A stretch of DNA of 64,000 nucleotides from Sarcophilus harrisii (GCF_902635505.1 NC_045427.1:87961960-88025959); one strand, 5' to 3'. Numbered from the stretch's first letter, positions 35,913 through 48,384 are shown. Numbers and translations: made by a program. The notes: generated from the letters alone by a model not told the origin.

Positions 35913-36234
35913 TATGTGTATATTACATGTATATATATACACTATATATATGTATATATATATATATTATGCATAGATATATGTACAATAAATTTAAAGT
36001 ACTAAATATATGTTAGCTGTTATAACTCAGGTGCCAGGGAGTAAAAGTCAGTAGCTTGAGCCTTTAGTTTTCAGAGCCAATTATGTCTTGGAAGATGATT
36101 TCATTGCCTTTTAAGGAAAAACTAGCTTAATTTTCATGGAAGTGAAAACTAAGCTGTTGTTCCCACCACACAGCACCCCACCCTTTAGTAGGAAGGTCCT
36201 ACAGGTCTTCTATAATAGGGCCTCTTTTTTAAAA

Positions 36235-36990
36235 AAATAATTTTTAAATGTTTTTATTGAAGTTTTATTTTCAAAACATATTCAAGGACAATTTTTCAAC
36301 ATTGACTCTTGCAAAAATTTGTCTTCCAATTTTCCTTCCTTCCCCCCCACTCCCTTCCCTAGATGACAAGTAATCCAAAATATATTAAACATGATAAAAA
36401 TATATGTAAATCCAATATAGGCACACATTTATATAATTATCTTGCTACACAAGAAAATTCAGATCAAAAAGGAAAAAAAAATTAGAAAATAAAATTTAAG
36501 CAAACGACAACAAAAGTAAAAATGCTGTGTTGTGATTCACACTCAGTTCCCACAGTCCTCTTTCTGGATGCAGATGGCTGTCATTATCACAAGATCATTG
36601 GAACTGGTCTGAATCGAATCATTGTTGAAAAGGGCCACATCCTATAGTATTGTTGTTGAAGTATATAATGATCTCCTGGTCCTGCTCATTTCACTCAGCA
36701 TCAGTTCATGGAAGTCTCTCCAGGCCTTTCTGAAATCATCCTGCTGGTCATTTCTTACTGAACAATAATATTCCATAATATTCATATACCACAATTTATT
36801 CAGTCATTCTCCAATTGATAGGCACTACTCAGTTTCCAGTTCCTTGCTGCTACAAAAAGGGTGCCACAAACATTTTGGCACACGTGGGTCCCTTTCCCTC
36901 CTTTAAGATCTCTTTGGGATATAAGCCCAGCAGAAACATTGCCAAATCAAAGGGTATGCACAATTTGATAACCTTCTGAGCATAGTTCCA
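36235..36990 (-). mobile_element. L1 3' end, antisense, in the EPCAM-MSH2 spacer
   Basis: ttttcaaaacatattcaagg, ggcctttctgaaatcatcct, accacaatttattcagtcat, tttaagatctctttgggata. 5'-truncated; related to 32430-33225. Confidence 0.85.
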
Positions 36991-36999
36991 GATTTAGAC

Positions 37000-37185
37000 C
37001 GGGGCTTCTTAAAGTTTTCCCACTCGACTGCTTTTCCTGCTCTTTTCACCTAAAAAAATATGTAGATGATCACAGGTATATAAATTATATATATTAAATA
37101 GGTATACAAATCAAACATTTACTGATCATAATTTTGTGACCCCTATATTCAGGTATGAAGTGATCCATACTTTAAGAAGCAAAGC
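37000..37185. mobile_element. Probable non-autonomous hAT-like DNA element (copy 2)
   Basis: ggggcttcttaaagttttcc at the left and ccatactttaagaagc at the right are near-inverted. The internal atcaaacatttactgatcat and gacccctatattcag are shared with copy 1. Confidence 0.4.
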
Positions 37186-37559
37186 TTAAACTATGCTTAG
37201 GGGACCTAAGAAATGTTACAGAGAACTTATACCATTTAAATGATTTTAGAGTTAGTCAACCCTGACTTAACGGATGCAAGAAACCTAATACTGGCAACAT
37301 TAAACAGAGGTGGGAGGAAGTAAAGCAGAAACAATAACCAATATAACAACCCTTTAAATGAGTGGCTGAATATGGAAAAGTGAAGATTAGAAATTCTAAG
37401 CTTCACCACCTTTTCCTTGCTTTGAAAGGACTGAATTTCAGATCTAAATAATCATGTCCATTGCTTGGGTGAAGCCAAATCTTTATAATTCACCATGGAT
37501 TTCAATATAAAGGGATGACCAGGAACAAAAGTACCAGAAACATGAGGGCTACAGCAAAG

Positions 37560-37745
37560 ATTAGGAAACTAACATTTATACAATAAAGTTTGCAAAATGC
37601 CTTATAAATATTATATTACTTTATCTTCATAACAACCCTGGGAGATAATTGTTATTATCCCCATTTGGGAATTTATTATCCCTTGTTAAGGAAATTGAGG
37701 CAGAGATTAAGTGACCTGCACAGGATCACAGGACAGGTATTCCAG
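37560..37745 (-). mobile_element. MIR/THER1 SINE, antisense
   Basis: tttgcaaaatgccttataaa, cttcataacaaccctgggag, taaggaaattgaggcagaga, taagtgacctgcacaggatc. Confidence 0.65.
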
Positions 37746-38704
37746 CTGCTTTTGATTGCTCAGATTGACTGGCAAACCACTTCTGGTGATGCCTCTAGAA
37801 ATGAGATTTCCCTCACCTTTGGGATATTGGAGAGTAAATTATCTGTGTCCATTTGGTAAGGCGAGTCCTCTGTGAATATGCTCTGCACCCTCAAGAATTC
37901 TATATGGAAGATAATTGTGGTAAGCTGTCTTTAGGGCCACTAGCTGGGGTACTCCTGGGCCTTCCAAATTGGACATTTAAGCCTTCTCTTCTAGGGAATT
38001 TTCCTCAGAACTCACTTTATCGTCAAAGCAGCAAGAAGTTGGATTTGGGGAGTCAAAATGGATTTTCCCTAATAGAAAAGGACAAATGCAAAAAAGAATG
38101 AAATGTGTCCTCTTTCCCTTGCTGAGACTTAGATGGCAGCTAGGGCACTTCATGGCTCTTTTTTTTAAGTCAAGTAATCAGGAAGTGAAATTAATAGCCT
38201 AAGCTTGCAGGTCACACAGATAGCCCAGCAAAACCAAAGGCAAATTATTCTAAGAACCATGACTAATTGGAGATTCAGTATTAGCTAAAGATAATTTGAA
38301 TAGATGAATTGGTTAGATGTTACTGAGGATAAATTTATACAAGTTCAGTACCCTACATGATCTGGTTAGCTTAGATCTGGCCACATTATTTATCCAAATC
38401 ATAAATTGGGCTTGGTGAAAGAATATGGTTATTAAATCTAACTAACTTCATTTAGAGAGCATGTGCTACTTACCAGTGATGCTTTGAGCTGCACAGATTG
38501 AGACTATTGTGATGCATGAAGGATATCACAGACTTGTTTTAAGTGGACAAATTTCTAAGTCTCCCAGCCACCTAAGATCCATTTCAGAGTTTATCCTTGG
38601 CTTTGCCTTTCTCTCTTTTTGCTTCCACAGGGAGTTGATTCATTTTTATTACTTCAATTATCTCTTGTCTGATAATGAACCTCCAAGTTTTTATCTCTAT
38701 TCCT

Positions 38705-38965
38705 GGGGCAGCCAGGTGGCACCATAGTGCATAATGTGCTGGAGTCAGGAAGACTCAATTTTCCTGAGTTCAATCTGGCTCCAAACACTAGCTATGTGAC
38801 CCTGGGCAAGTTACTTAACCTTGCTTGCCTCAGTTTCCTCAGATGTAAAATGAGTTGATGAAGGAAATGGCAAACTACTCCAGTACTTTTGTCAAGAAAA
38901 CCCCAAATGTGGTCATGATGAGTTAGACGTGACTAAAAATGACTAACCAACAAGCAACCAAATCA
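38705..38965 (+). mobile_element. MAR1 SINE, sense
   Basis: ggggcagccaggtggcacca, gctatgtgaccctgggcaag, ttgatgaaggaaatggcaaa, gtcaagaaaaccccaaatgt, ggtcatgatgagttagacgt. Confidence 0.88.
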
Positions 38966-39189
38966 GTATCACCAGCTAACCACTGTTTCCTCTTAGAAAT
39001 CTTGCCATATCAAATTCAATATGATCAAAATCAAACTTATATTTCTCTCTAAATCCAGTTGCCTCCTTTAACTTCCCTGATTCTGTCAAAGGCAGAATGC
39101 TTCTAGTATGATTCTCAAATACTGGGAATTATTCAATCAATCACAAGTCAATCAAACACTATAGATTTATCCTTTAAAGTATTTTTTCT

Positions 39190-40425
39190 ACCACTTAATT
39201 TTTTTTTTCAATTCAATGTAAAGAAAGTTTTCAACATTGATTTCTGTAAGATTTTGGATTCCAATTTTTTCTCCCTCCCTTTTATCTCGTTTCTCCTCAA
39301 GATATAGCAAGAAATCTGATATAGGTTATACATGTACAATCACATTAAGCATATTTCTATATTGATCATATTATGAATAAAGAATAAGAACAAAAGGGAA
39401 AACCACAAGAAAGAAAAAACAATAAAGTGAAAATACTATGCTTTAATTCACATTCAGTCTCCAGAGTTCTTTCTCTGGATGTAGATGGCATTTTCTATCA
39501 CAAGTCTATTGGAATTGTCTTGGATCACTGCATTACTGAGAGGAACTAAGTCTATCATATCACTGCACAATGTTGCTGTTACTGTGTACAATATTCTCCT
39601 GGTTCAGCTCTCTTTATTCAGCCTCAATTCATGTAAAACTTTTCAAGTTTTTCAAAAATCCACATGCCAATTATTCCTTATAGCACAATAGTATTCTATT
39701 ATACCCATATATCACAACTTGTTCAGTCATTCCCTAGTTGATGTGCATCCTCTTAATTTCCACTTCTTTGCCACCACATAAAGAGCTGCTATTAATATTT
39801 GGGTATATGTGGGTACTTTTTAATGTTCTGTTTGGGATATAGACCTAATAGTGGTATTGCTGGATCAAAGAGTATACATAGTTTTATATCTTTGGGGACA
39901 TAGTTCCAAATTGCTTTCCAAAATGGTTGAATCAGTTTGTAACTCCACCAAGTGCTAATTTTCTCATATCTTCTCAACTTTATCATTTTCTTTTTCTGTC
40001 AGGTGTGAGGTGATACCTCAGAGTTTTTTTAATTTGTATTTCTTTAATCAATGGTGATAAAATTGCTTATTCATAGCTTTTGACCATTTATCAATTGGGG
40101 CATAACCTGTATTCTTATAAATTTGACTCAGTTCTTTATATTTTAGAAATAGGGCCTTTATCAGAAACATTGACTGCAAAAATTCTTTCCTATCTTTCTG
40201 CTTTTCTTCTAATCTTGGCTGCATTTATTTTGTGAAAAAACTAAAATTTTAATATAATCAAAATTATAATTTTGCATTTCATAATGTTCTCTATTTCTTG
40301 TTTGGCCATAAATCCCTCCAAAGTTTACCTTGCTCTCTTAATTTGCTTATGGTATCAACTTTTATGTCTAAGTCATGAATCCATTTTGACTTTATCTTGG
40401 CATAGGATGTGTGAATTTTTTTTTT
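39190..40425 (-). mobile_element. L1 3' half, antisense, with ORF2 end
   Basis: Reversed 3' UTR and ORF2 (tgttgctgttactgtgtaca, ttccctagttgatgtgcatc, gtctaagtcatgaatccatt). The minus strand encodes a remnant with YEKISTWWSYKLIQPFWKAI and IPLLGLYPKQ, the L1 C-terminus, with stops. Confidence 0.85.
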
Positions 40426-40489
40426 TGTATTTATTTCTTCTTTACCATAACTATAATCCCAGAGTTTACTTTTTTTAGTAATTTACATC

Positions 40490-41400
40490 TTTATTACTAC
40501 AACCTTCTGTTTCCTCCCATTTAAACTACGCAGAATAGTCATCTTTAAACACTGCTTTTATCATGATATCCCTGTTTGAAAACATTCATTGTAGGAGTCC
40601 AAAGCTTTTTGCTATTCCACCAAGTTCAAAGTCTTTTGTAAGACTATACTTTACATATCTTTTTGTACCTAGCCCAATATTTTGTTACATAGCACTTTAA
40701 TAAATGTTTTTGACCTTTTCTCTTTCATTCCTTCTGTTTATTTAAAATCTTACTCATCCTTCAAGATTCACTTCAAGAGCCAATTTTTACATGAAAGTTT
40801 TTCTGACTATTTTTATTCTCATTGATCTCCCTGAAACTTTATGGCAATGTAATCCGTGTCACACTATGTAATAAAATAATATTCTTACTTGATATTCTCA
40901 TCAGCTCCCATAGAATGAATTATCAATTCTGCAGATTATTATCAGATTTTTTTTATCCAGCCTTAATTACTTTTGGCTAATCAAATATCACCAACTGCCT
41001 ATTAGACATCTTCACATTCATGAATCATTGATATTTCAAACTCAACAAGTCTAAAACAGACTCATCTCTTTTCCCCAAACTTTCCTTCCTCACCACTTCT
41101 CTATTACTACTAAGGTAACCATTATTGTCCTATGTTCCCAGACTCACAATCTAGGTGTCATCCACAAAACTTTAAACACATTCAGCCTCATATGTCCAAT
41201 CTGATACCAAGTCTTATCATTTTTATCTTTATCACATCTTTCCTATACATCTCCACTTATACAGCCACCAATTGGGCTACATGCCTTCATCACCTCATAC
41301 CTGGACTAAAATAGCCTGATGGTTGTTCTTCTTGCCTCAAGTCTCTGCCCGTTCCAGTTTATTCTCTGTAACATTTTTTAAAATTAAGGTAGCCTAGGGC
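40490..41400 (+). mobile_element. L2 fragments, sense
   Basis: Two L2 pieces: a terminus at 40490-40730 (acctagcccaatattttgtt, ataaatgtttttg) and an upstream part at 40960-41400 (cctattagacatcttcacat, gtctaaaacagactcatctc, atcacctcatacctggacta). Confidence 0.6.
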
Positions 41401-41424
41401 ACTAAGTTTCAAGCATAATTAATG

Positions 41425-42200
41425 TGTTGGTCCAGTGGTTGTTGTCGTTCATTCTCAAAGAGAATTCAGAGTGAAATTGCTCTCTTACGTGTCTCACATG
41501 CCATGTCTCACAATCTCTACCAGGATTCTAAAGAGAGATTTTGAGAGTAACCTTCTATTACTTCTTCTGACCTTCATATGAGCACTTGCCTTGTATGAGT
41601 TCTCCATAAACTATTATTTTAAACAATCACATATTTGGCATTTGAACAATGTGTGCAGCCAATTGGAATTGCACTCTCTGTAGGAGAGTATGAATGCTTG
41701 GGCAGTAGCTTGAGAAAGGACCTCCGTACCTAGTACCTTATCTTACCAGGTGATCTTCAGAATCTTCCTAAGATAAATCAAATGAAGCAATTCAGTTTCC
41801 TGCCATAGCTCTTGTATACTGTTTAGGTTTCGTAGGTATACAAAAATGAAGTCAGCACAACGAATCTGTAGACCTTCAGTTTGGTAGACAGCCTAATACC
41901 TCTTCTCTCCTACACTTTCCTTCAGAGCCTCCCAAACACTGACCTGACAATGTATGTACCAATTTTATCATCATTGTGTACCTGTCTAGAAAGCATACTG
42001 CCAAAGTAAATAAACTTCATTCAAATTCTCCATTTGCTATAACTGATAGCTCCATGTATGGATGGTGTGGTGTTGGCTGGTAGAGAACCTCTGTTTTCTT
42101 TTTGTTAAGCTATTGTTAATTGTTAAGCTAAAATTAGCACAAGAAGCAGAGAAATGATCCATACTTAGTAGCATCTCGGTCTCAGAAGCTATATGATCAA
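41425..42200 (-). mobile_element. Dong-R4/RTE-like LINE fragment, antisense
   Basis: The reversed strand is the C-terminal part of a non-LTR reverse-transcriptase gene, decayed but recognisable (related to TKLKVYRAVVLTS and ACETWTVY-type blocks), ending at gttgttgtcgttcattctc. + strand markers: gacctccgtacctagtacct, ccttcagtttggtagacagc, ggatggtgtggtgttggctg. The clade name is from memory. Confidence 0.5.
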
Positions 42201-42564
42201 TTTATTAATGAAGTATGAATTTATCAATAAATAGGATCTCAACTTCCTCAGCAAAGCTAAGATCCCACTATAGGGTCTTTCATACTTTGGAGAGTACAGA
42301 AAATAGAAAGACTAACATAATAGATGAAAGAAAATATAATTTTAAGGACATTGGGAATGGAAATTAGAAGTAACCTCCTGCTTCCCTTGTGTGACTAAGA
42401 AATGCTCATTGTTTCAGTACAAATGTATCTGCAAGGACAGAGATAGAAAACTGGACTTCTTTAAATAAGAAACCAGACATCCTTGAAGGATACTCAGTGG
42501 TATAAAATTACTAGATCAAATTCCCTGATGTCCATTTGTCTCCTTCAAGACTAATAGGTTTTTG

Positions 42565-42748
42565 TGGGAATATGTATAGAAGAATTGCACATGTTTAACA
42601 TATATTGGATTGCTTGCTGTATGAGGGAGGGGGTGGGAGAAAGGCCAGGAAAAAAAATTGGAACACAAGGTTTTGCAAGACTGAATGCTGAAAATTATCT
42701 ATGCATATATAAATTTTGAAAATAAAAAAAAGCTTTAATAAAAAAAAG
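42565..42748 (+). mobile_element. Short L1 3' end, sense
   Basis: gcacatgtttaacatatatt, ggaacacaaggttttgcaag, ending in an A-rich tail with agctttaataaaaaaa. Confidence 0.75.
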
Positions 42749-42999
42749 AGTAATAGATTTTCTTGACACACGAATAAAACAGTGATTAACAAGAGAACTG
42801 AATTTTTAAACTTAAAAGAATTTAACTTTTTAAACTTAATTTAAACTCATTACAGGTCAGCTAAGTTTCTGAATTAAGTTTAGGCACAAAGTATTATAAA
42901 TTGGACAATTACTGGACAAAATCAATTATAAATAGGATCAATTTTTTAAAAGCACAGAATCAATCTGATTATTTCATCTCCTGTTAGCTAATAAAGTCA

Positions 43000-43470
43000 T
43001 ATTAATTCAGTGGTTCCCTATTGCTTTTAGGATAAAATATACAATCTTTTGTTCAGCTTTTAAAAACCTTCACAACCTGTCCCCTTCTTCCCAATTGTCC
43101 TCCAATTTACTACTACTCTTTCTGTATTATATAATCCAACAACATCGACCTTTTGCTGTTTCACACACTTAATTCTGCCTTTTCACTAATAATCTCCCAC
43201 ACCTAGAATGCTCATCCTCTTCATCACTATCTCCTGCCTTCCTTCTCAAGGAAGCCCAAATCCTTTGGTCTTCCTTTTCATTGATAATACCTTCCCTCTC
43301 AGATTACTTCTTATTAAAATTTACATATCTTGTATATATAAACAGTCATTTTTATGCTCTCTCTCTCAATGGAATGTGAATTCTTTGAGGGCAGACTGTT
43401 TTTTGCTTCTTTGTAGCTACAGTACTTGGCATAGTGCTTGATACATAGTAAACACTTAAGTGCTGTGATA
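43000..43470 (+). mobile_element. L2 3' end, sense, about 470 bp
   Basis: ttcagtggttccctattgct, taaaaaccttcacaacctgt, tcctgccttccttctcaagg, cttggcatagtgcttgatac, agtaaacacttaa. It is interrupted at its right side by an L1 insertion site. Confidence 0.75.
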
Positions 43471-43507
43471 ATGATGACTACAGATGATAAATTCTAAGCC
43501 AAGTGTT

Positions 43508-43966
43508 TTTATGTAAAAAAATATTTTATTTTTTTCAAATTATGCAAAATTTTCAAAATCCATTTATTTTAAGATTTTGAGTTCCGATTTTTTCTCCCTT
43601 TTCCCTCTTCAAAACAGCAAGCAATCTAAGTTATACAGGTACAATCATGTTAAATGTATTTCCACATCAGTCATGTTGTGAAAGAAGAATCAGAACAAAA
43701 AGAAAACACACACACACACACACACACACCCAAAGAAAGTGAAGATAGTATGCTGTGATCTGCATCAGGACTCCACCAGTTTTTTCTCTGTTGTGGATAG
43801 CATTTTCTATCATGAGTCTTTTGGAATGGAATTCTTTTGGAATTGTCTTGGATCTTAACTGATAGATGAACAATGTTGCTATTACTGTGTATAATATTCT
43901 AATTCTGCTCATTTTATTCAATATCAGTTTATGTTAAGTCTTTCCAAGTTTTTCTAAAATCTGCCT
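43508..43966 (-). mobile_element. L1 3' end, antisense, with exact target-site duplication
   Basis: Reversed L1 tail (gcaagcaatctaagttatac, gttgctattactgtgtataa). Includes a (CA)n run at 43707-43729. 13-bp duplication taagccaagtgtt at 43495-43507 and 43967-43979. Confidence 0.88.
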
Positions 43967-44461
43967 TAAGCCAAGTGTTCTTCTTGTGTCATGAATTCCA
44001 TCAGCAGTCTGCTGATGAACTCCATCTCAGAATAATATTTTTAAATGTGTAAAAAAAAAAAAACAACCATGGGATTAGAAGGCAAACCAACTATAATGAA
44101 AAAAGACAACATTTTCCCATCCTAGTTCATGGGAATCCTTGAAATCTATCCACATACTCTGTGGTGGTACATGGACCCTAAATTTAGAACCCCTGGAAAG
44201 CAAAGCCCATATTTTATGCTTATGTGTCTTCAACAAAGTGCCTGAGGACATGATATAGATGACTAATAAATAGCTGTTAAATAAATGAGTTTATTGGCCT
44301 CTCTCATCCTCTCTACAACCCTTTCATGATTCAACAGATTTTTCTAAAGGGGAATTAGAAGTCTTAAACTAAAATAGAATTAAGCTTTATATACTTAAAT
44401 CATAACAAAACTAACATAAGCATTTTATCTAACATGTTAGATGACAGATAGGATGATGGGG

Positions 44462-44668
44462 GTAACTTAAGTAGCACAGTGAATATAGTGGTGGGCCTGG
44501 CATCAGGAAGATTCATCTTCCTGTGTTCAAATCTTATCTCAAATACTGGCTATTATCCTGGAGAAGTCACTTAAGCCTCAGTTTCCTCATCTAAACTACT
44601 CCAGTATCTTTGCCAGAAAACCCCAAATGAGACCATGAAGAATGGGACATGACTGAACAAAAACAAAG
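44462..44668 (+). mobile_element. MAR1 SINE, sense
   Basis: tggtgggcctggcatcagga, gaagtcacttaagcctcagt, actactccagtatctttgcc, agaaaaccccaaatgagacc, gggacatgactgaacaaaaa. Confidence 0.82.
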
Positions 44669-44924
44669 ATGAAATTTGGTAGATATAAATACAAAATTTT
44701 TCATGCGAGTTCTAAAAATACTGTTGTCCAGTTGTGTTAATAAATGTTAATGGAATTGAATTGAACTAGGGATGATGAATGGACATCCTCCTTAGTGCTG
44801 ATGCCTTTCTTCATGAATCATTTACATTATAAATATGTACATAGTTGTTGGAATAGTTTATTGTCTCTCCCTACACTGTGATCTCATTGACAGCAGGAAT
44901 TTTTTTCTTTGTATATTTTTATTA

Positions 44925-45005
44925 TTCAGTTGTTTCAGTCTTGTCTGATTCTTTGTGATTCCATTTTGTGGTTTTCTTGTTAAAGATACTGGAGTGGCTC
45001 ACATT
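44925..45005 (-). mobile_element. MAR1/RTE tail, antisense, truncated by an L1
   Basis: cagttgtttcagtcttgtct, gattctttgtgattccattt, taaagatactggagtggctc: the reversed MAR1 3' end. Confidence 0.75.
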
Positions 45006-45007
45006 CT

Positions 45008-45460
45008 CTTTTAAAAAAAAAAAAAAAACTTATTTATTGGTTTTCAACATTTTTTATGAGTTTGACTTCCATTTTTTTCTCCCTTCCTTCCTACTCCTGT
45101 CACCAAGATGGGAAACAAACTGATATAGGTTATACATGTACAATGATATTAAACATATTTCTACATTAGTCATATTGTGAAAGAATCAAAAAAGGGAAAA
45201 ACCACACCCTTCGCCCCAAAAAACAAAAGTAAAAATAGTGTGCTTCAATCTGCATACAGATTCCATAGTTTTTTTCTCTGAGAAAAACATTTTCCCTCAT
45301 GAGTCTTTTGTAATTGTCTAAGATCATCATATGGCTGAGTAGAGCAAAGTCTATCAATACATACATACAATGTTGCTGTTATTGTGTAAATGTTCTCCCT
45401 TCTGCTCACTTCACTGAGCAGTACTTCATGTCCTGCTACATTTTTCTGAAATCTGCTTGA
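45008..45460 (-). mobile_element. L1 3' end, antisense
   Basis: Poly-T/A junction, ttattggttttcaacatttt, gttatacatgtacaatgata, caatgttgctgttattgtgt. Confidence 0.75.
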
Positions 45461-45489
45461 GATTGTATGTTATTCCTTCTTTGAGCCAA

Positions 45490-47275
45490 GAGATTAATGT
45501 TCAAACAATCCTTATCCCCTTCCTTTCTTTCCCTCTACTGTAACAGGTCTTTTGTGCCTCTTCCTATGATGTAGTTTATCCTATTTTTGCCTTTCTTTCC
45601 CTCTCCTCTCAGTATAATCCTTTTTCTACCCCCCTTTTTAAAAATATCATCATATTAAAGCCAATTTACCCCCATAACATCTGTCTATGTATACCTCTTC
45701 TAACTGTCCTAATAAAGATACAGTTATCAGGAGTTACAAATATCATCTTCCTATGTAGGGATATAAACAATTTAACCTTTAAATAACATGTTATTATTTC
45801 TTATTATCTTTTTATGCTTCTTTTGAGTTTTATATTCAAAGATTGAATTTTCTGTTAATTCTCATGAATTTTCATGAGAAATTATCAAAGTCCCCTATTT
45901 CATTGAATGTCCATCTTTTCCCCTGAAAGATTATACTCAATTTTGCTGAGTAGTTAATTCTTGGTTGTTATTCAAGCTCCTTTGCCTTCCAGAATATCAT
46001 ATTCCAGGCCCTCTCATCCTTTAATGTAGAAGGATCTACATCTACATCTTTGCTGCTACGTCCTGATTAATTTTGACTGTGACTCATTGATATTTGAATT
46101 GTTTCTTTCTGGCTACTCACATTATTTTCTCTTTGACCTAGTAATTCTGTAATTTAACTACAATATTCCTTGGAGTTTTCATCTTATGATTTATTTCAAG
46201 AAGTGACTGATGACTGATATCTTCTTTCTTTTTTAATAATAGCTTTTTGTTTTCAAAATACATGCAAAGATAGTTTTCAACATTCACACTTACAAAATCT
46301 TGTGTTCCAAATTTTTTTCCCTCTTACCCTTCTTCCCCCAAATAGCAAATAATGCAATATAAGTTAAATGTGCAATTCTTCTAAACATATTTCCACATTT
46401 ATCATACTGCACAACAAAAATCAAATCAAGAAGGGAAAAAAATGAGAAAGAAAAAAACAAGCAAGCAAACAACAAAAAAAGGTGAAAATACTATATTTTC
46501 TGAGTGCATCCCCTGTCTCCTGGCCCTGGGGACACGCCCCTTCTAAGATTCACCATACTATATATATTATATATATTACTATATAATAGCTATATAGTAA
46601 AATATAGTCCACAGAATCCTCTTTCTGGATGTAAATGTCTCTCTCCATCATAAATCTATTAGAATTGGCCTGAATCATCTCATTGCTGAAAAGAGCCATG
46701 TGATGGATTCTTTCAATGACTATTTTATTCTGTGATTCAGGGATATCAAGGCAGTTTTGCATGATGATTTCTTGAAAGATGCTGTCCAGGGTCTTTTTTT
46801 GATCATGGCTTTCATGATCTCTCCTGGATCTATTTTTCCAAGTGAGTTGTTTTTCCAAATTGGCATTTCATATTTTCTTCTTTTTTTTGCATTTTAAAAA
46901 TTTTGTTTGATTGATTCTTAATATCTCATGGAGCTATTATCTCCTATTTATCCAATTCTAGTTTTTAAGTTGTGATTTTCTTCAGTTAGCTTTTGTACCT
47001 TCTTTTCCATTTGGGTAATTCTACTTTTGAAGGAGTTGTTTTCTTCAATCAATTTTTGTCCTTTCTTTTCCAAGCTGTTGACTTGCACATCTCTCATTTC
47101 TTTTCCTAATTTTTCTTCTACCTCACTTATTTGACTTTTAAAGTACTTTTTGAGAGCTTTGGGCTTGAGAATAATTCATATTCCCTTTGAGGTTTCATAC
47201 TAGGCATTGTCTTCTTCTAAGTTGGTGTTTTGATCTTTCCTTTTACTCTATTAGCTTTCTATAGTTAAGGCTTTT
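45490..47275 (-). mobile_element. L1 ORF1 region, antisense, with a nested L1 tail
   Basis: The minus strand carries the ORF1p C-terminal domain (45790-46220), RRM part (46700-46870; LDSIFQEIIMQNCLDIPESQ) and coiled coil (46870-47160; EENNSFKSRI, TEENHNLKTRI in 21-residue steps). A separate antisense L1 3' tail interrupts it at about 46225-46700. The left flank 45490-45790 is T-rich and may be ORF2/inter-ORF sequence. Confidence 0.65.
46501..46554 (+). other. 54-bp patch matching MSH2 intron 1
   Basis: Aligns without gaps to 49392-49445, 45 of 54 identical, including the 18-base cacgccccttctaagatt block with one difference. It lies inside an antisense L1 tail where L1 sequence is expected. 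Several differences are C-to-T at CpG positions of the MSH2 copy. Confidence 0.8.
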
Positions 47276-47454
47276 TTTTTTCTTTCTTTTTTTTTTTTTT
47301 TTTTTTTAAATACCTATTTCATTACTTTTAAAGCTGAGCTCTGCTCCTGGAGTACAGAGGGTATAATAAAGAGGGTAAAAATAAAAAGTCTTTATTATAC
47401 TTATTAAATACTTGTTCACTTGCTTTGAAAAAAAGGAAAATTTTTTACTTTAAT

Positions 47455-47605
47455 TTTTTTATGTAAGGCAGTTAGGATTAAATGACTTGTTCAGGATCAC
47501 ACAGCTAGAAGCATTAAGAGTCTGAGGCCAGATTTAAACTCGGGTCCTCCTGATTTCAGGGCCAGTGCTCTATTATTGCACCACGTAGGCTGCCCCCCAA
47601 AAAGG
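47455..47605 (-). mobile_element. WSINE/SINE1-type SINE, antisense
   Basis: aggatcacacagctagaagc, gtctgaggccagatttaaac, tcgggtcctcctgatttcag, gctctattattgcaccacgt. Confidence 0.8.
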
Positions 47606-47934
47606 AAATTTTAGTCTCAATATAATGAAAACTTTAATACACAAAGATTGTCACAAAGCAGAATGGCTTGCTAATAGGGTATAGTGGTAAAGGTCTTTAA
47701 GCAAAAAGTAAGATGACCACTCCTCTTTTAAGTTATAGGGGTAGATTAGATAGTGGGAACTCCCTCTAATCTAGACTTGGTGATTGTGATGAATGCAAGA
47801 ATCTTTTTCCAAAGAAAGGAATAACCAGATGGAAGGTCATATGCTTAAAGGCCTGTTTCCTCTGTTAACTTTTTTGTTTTTATTTTTTTTCCTTTTTTTT
47901 AAAATTTTTAAAATTTTTAAAAATTTTAAAAAAA

Positions 47935-48243
47935 TTTTATTTATTTATAAAAAATTTTATTTATTTATTTATTATTTATTTATAAATTTTTTAAATTTAT
48001 TATTTATTTATAAATATTTTATTTATTATTTATTTATAAAATCTTTATTTATTTGTTTATAAAAATTTTATTTATTATTTATTTATAAAAAATTCTTAAT
48101 TTATTATTTATTTATAAATATTTTATTATTTATTCATAAAATTTTTTATTTATTATTTATTTATAAATATTTTATTTATTATTTATTTATAAAATTTTTT
48201 ATTTATTATTTATTCATAAAAATTATTTATTTATTTATTTTTA
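47935..48243. repeat. AT-only tandem array upstream of MSH2
   Basis: At least nine copies of a unit of about 26-28 bp with core attatttatttataaa (attatttattcataaa in two copies), containing almost no G or C. It ends about 120 bp before the MSH2 CpG island begins. Confidence 0.9.
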
Positions 48244-48384
48244 ATTTTAATTTTTTTTAACTTTTTTGTGTACCAGAGGACAACTCCCACTTTCATATCA
48301 CTGTTTCCCCTCTAATAGTTGATGATTACCTTCTGAGTGAAATGTAATAAACCCAAGTTGTTACTGCCGACCTAGCAGCTGTCG

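Noticed and set aside
47793-48062. 89-codon Phe/Leu/Ile/Tyr/Lys-rich frame
   Set aside because: Translation of the AT-only tandem array.
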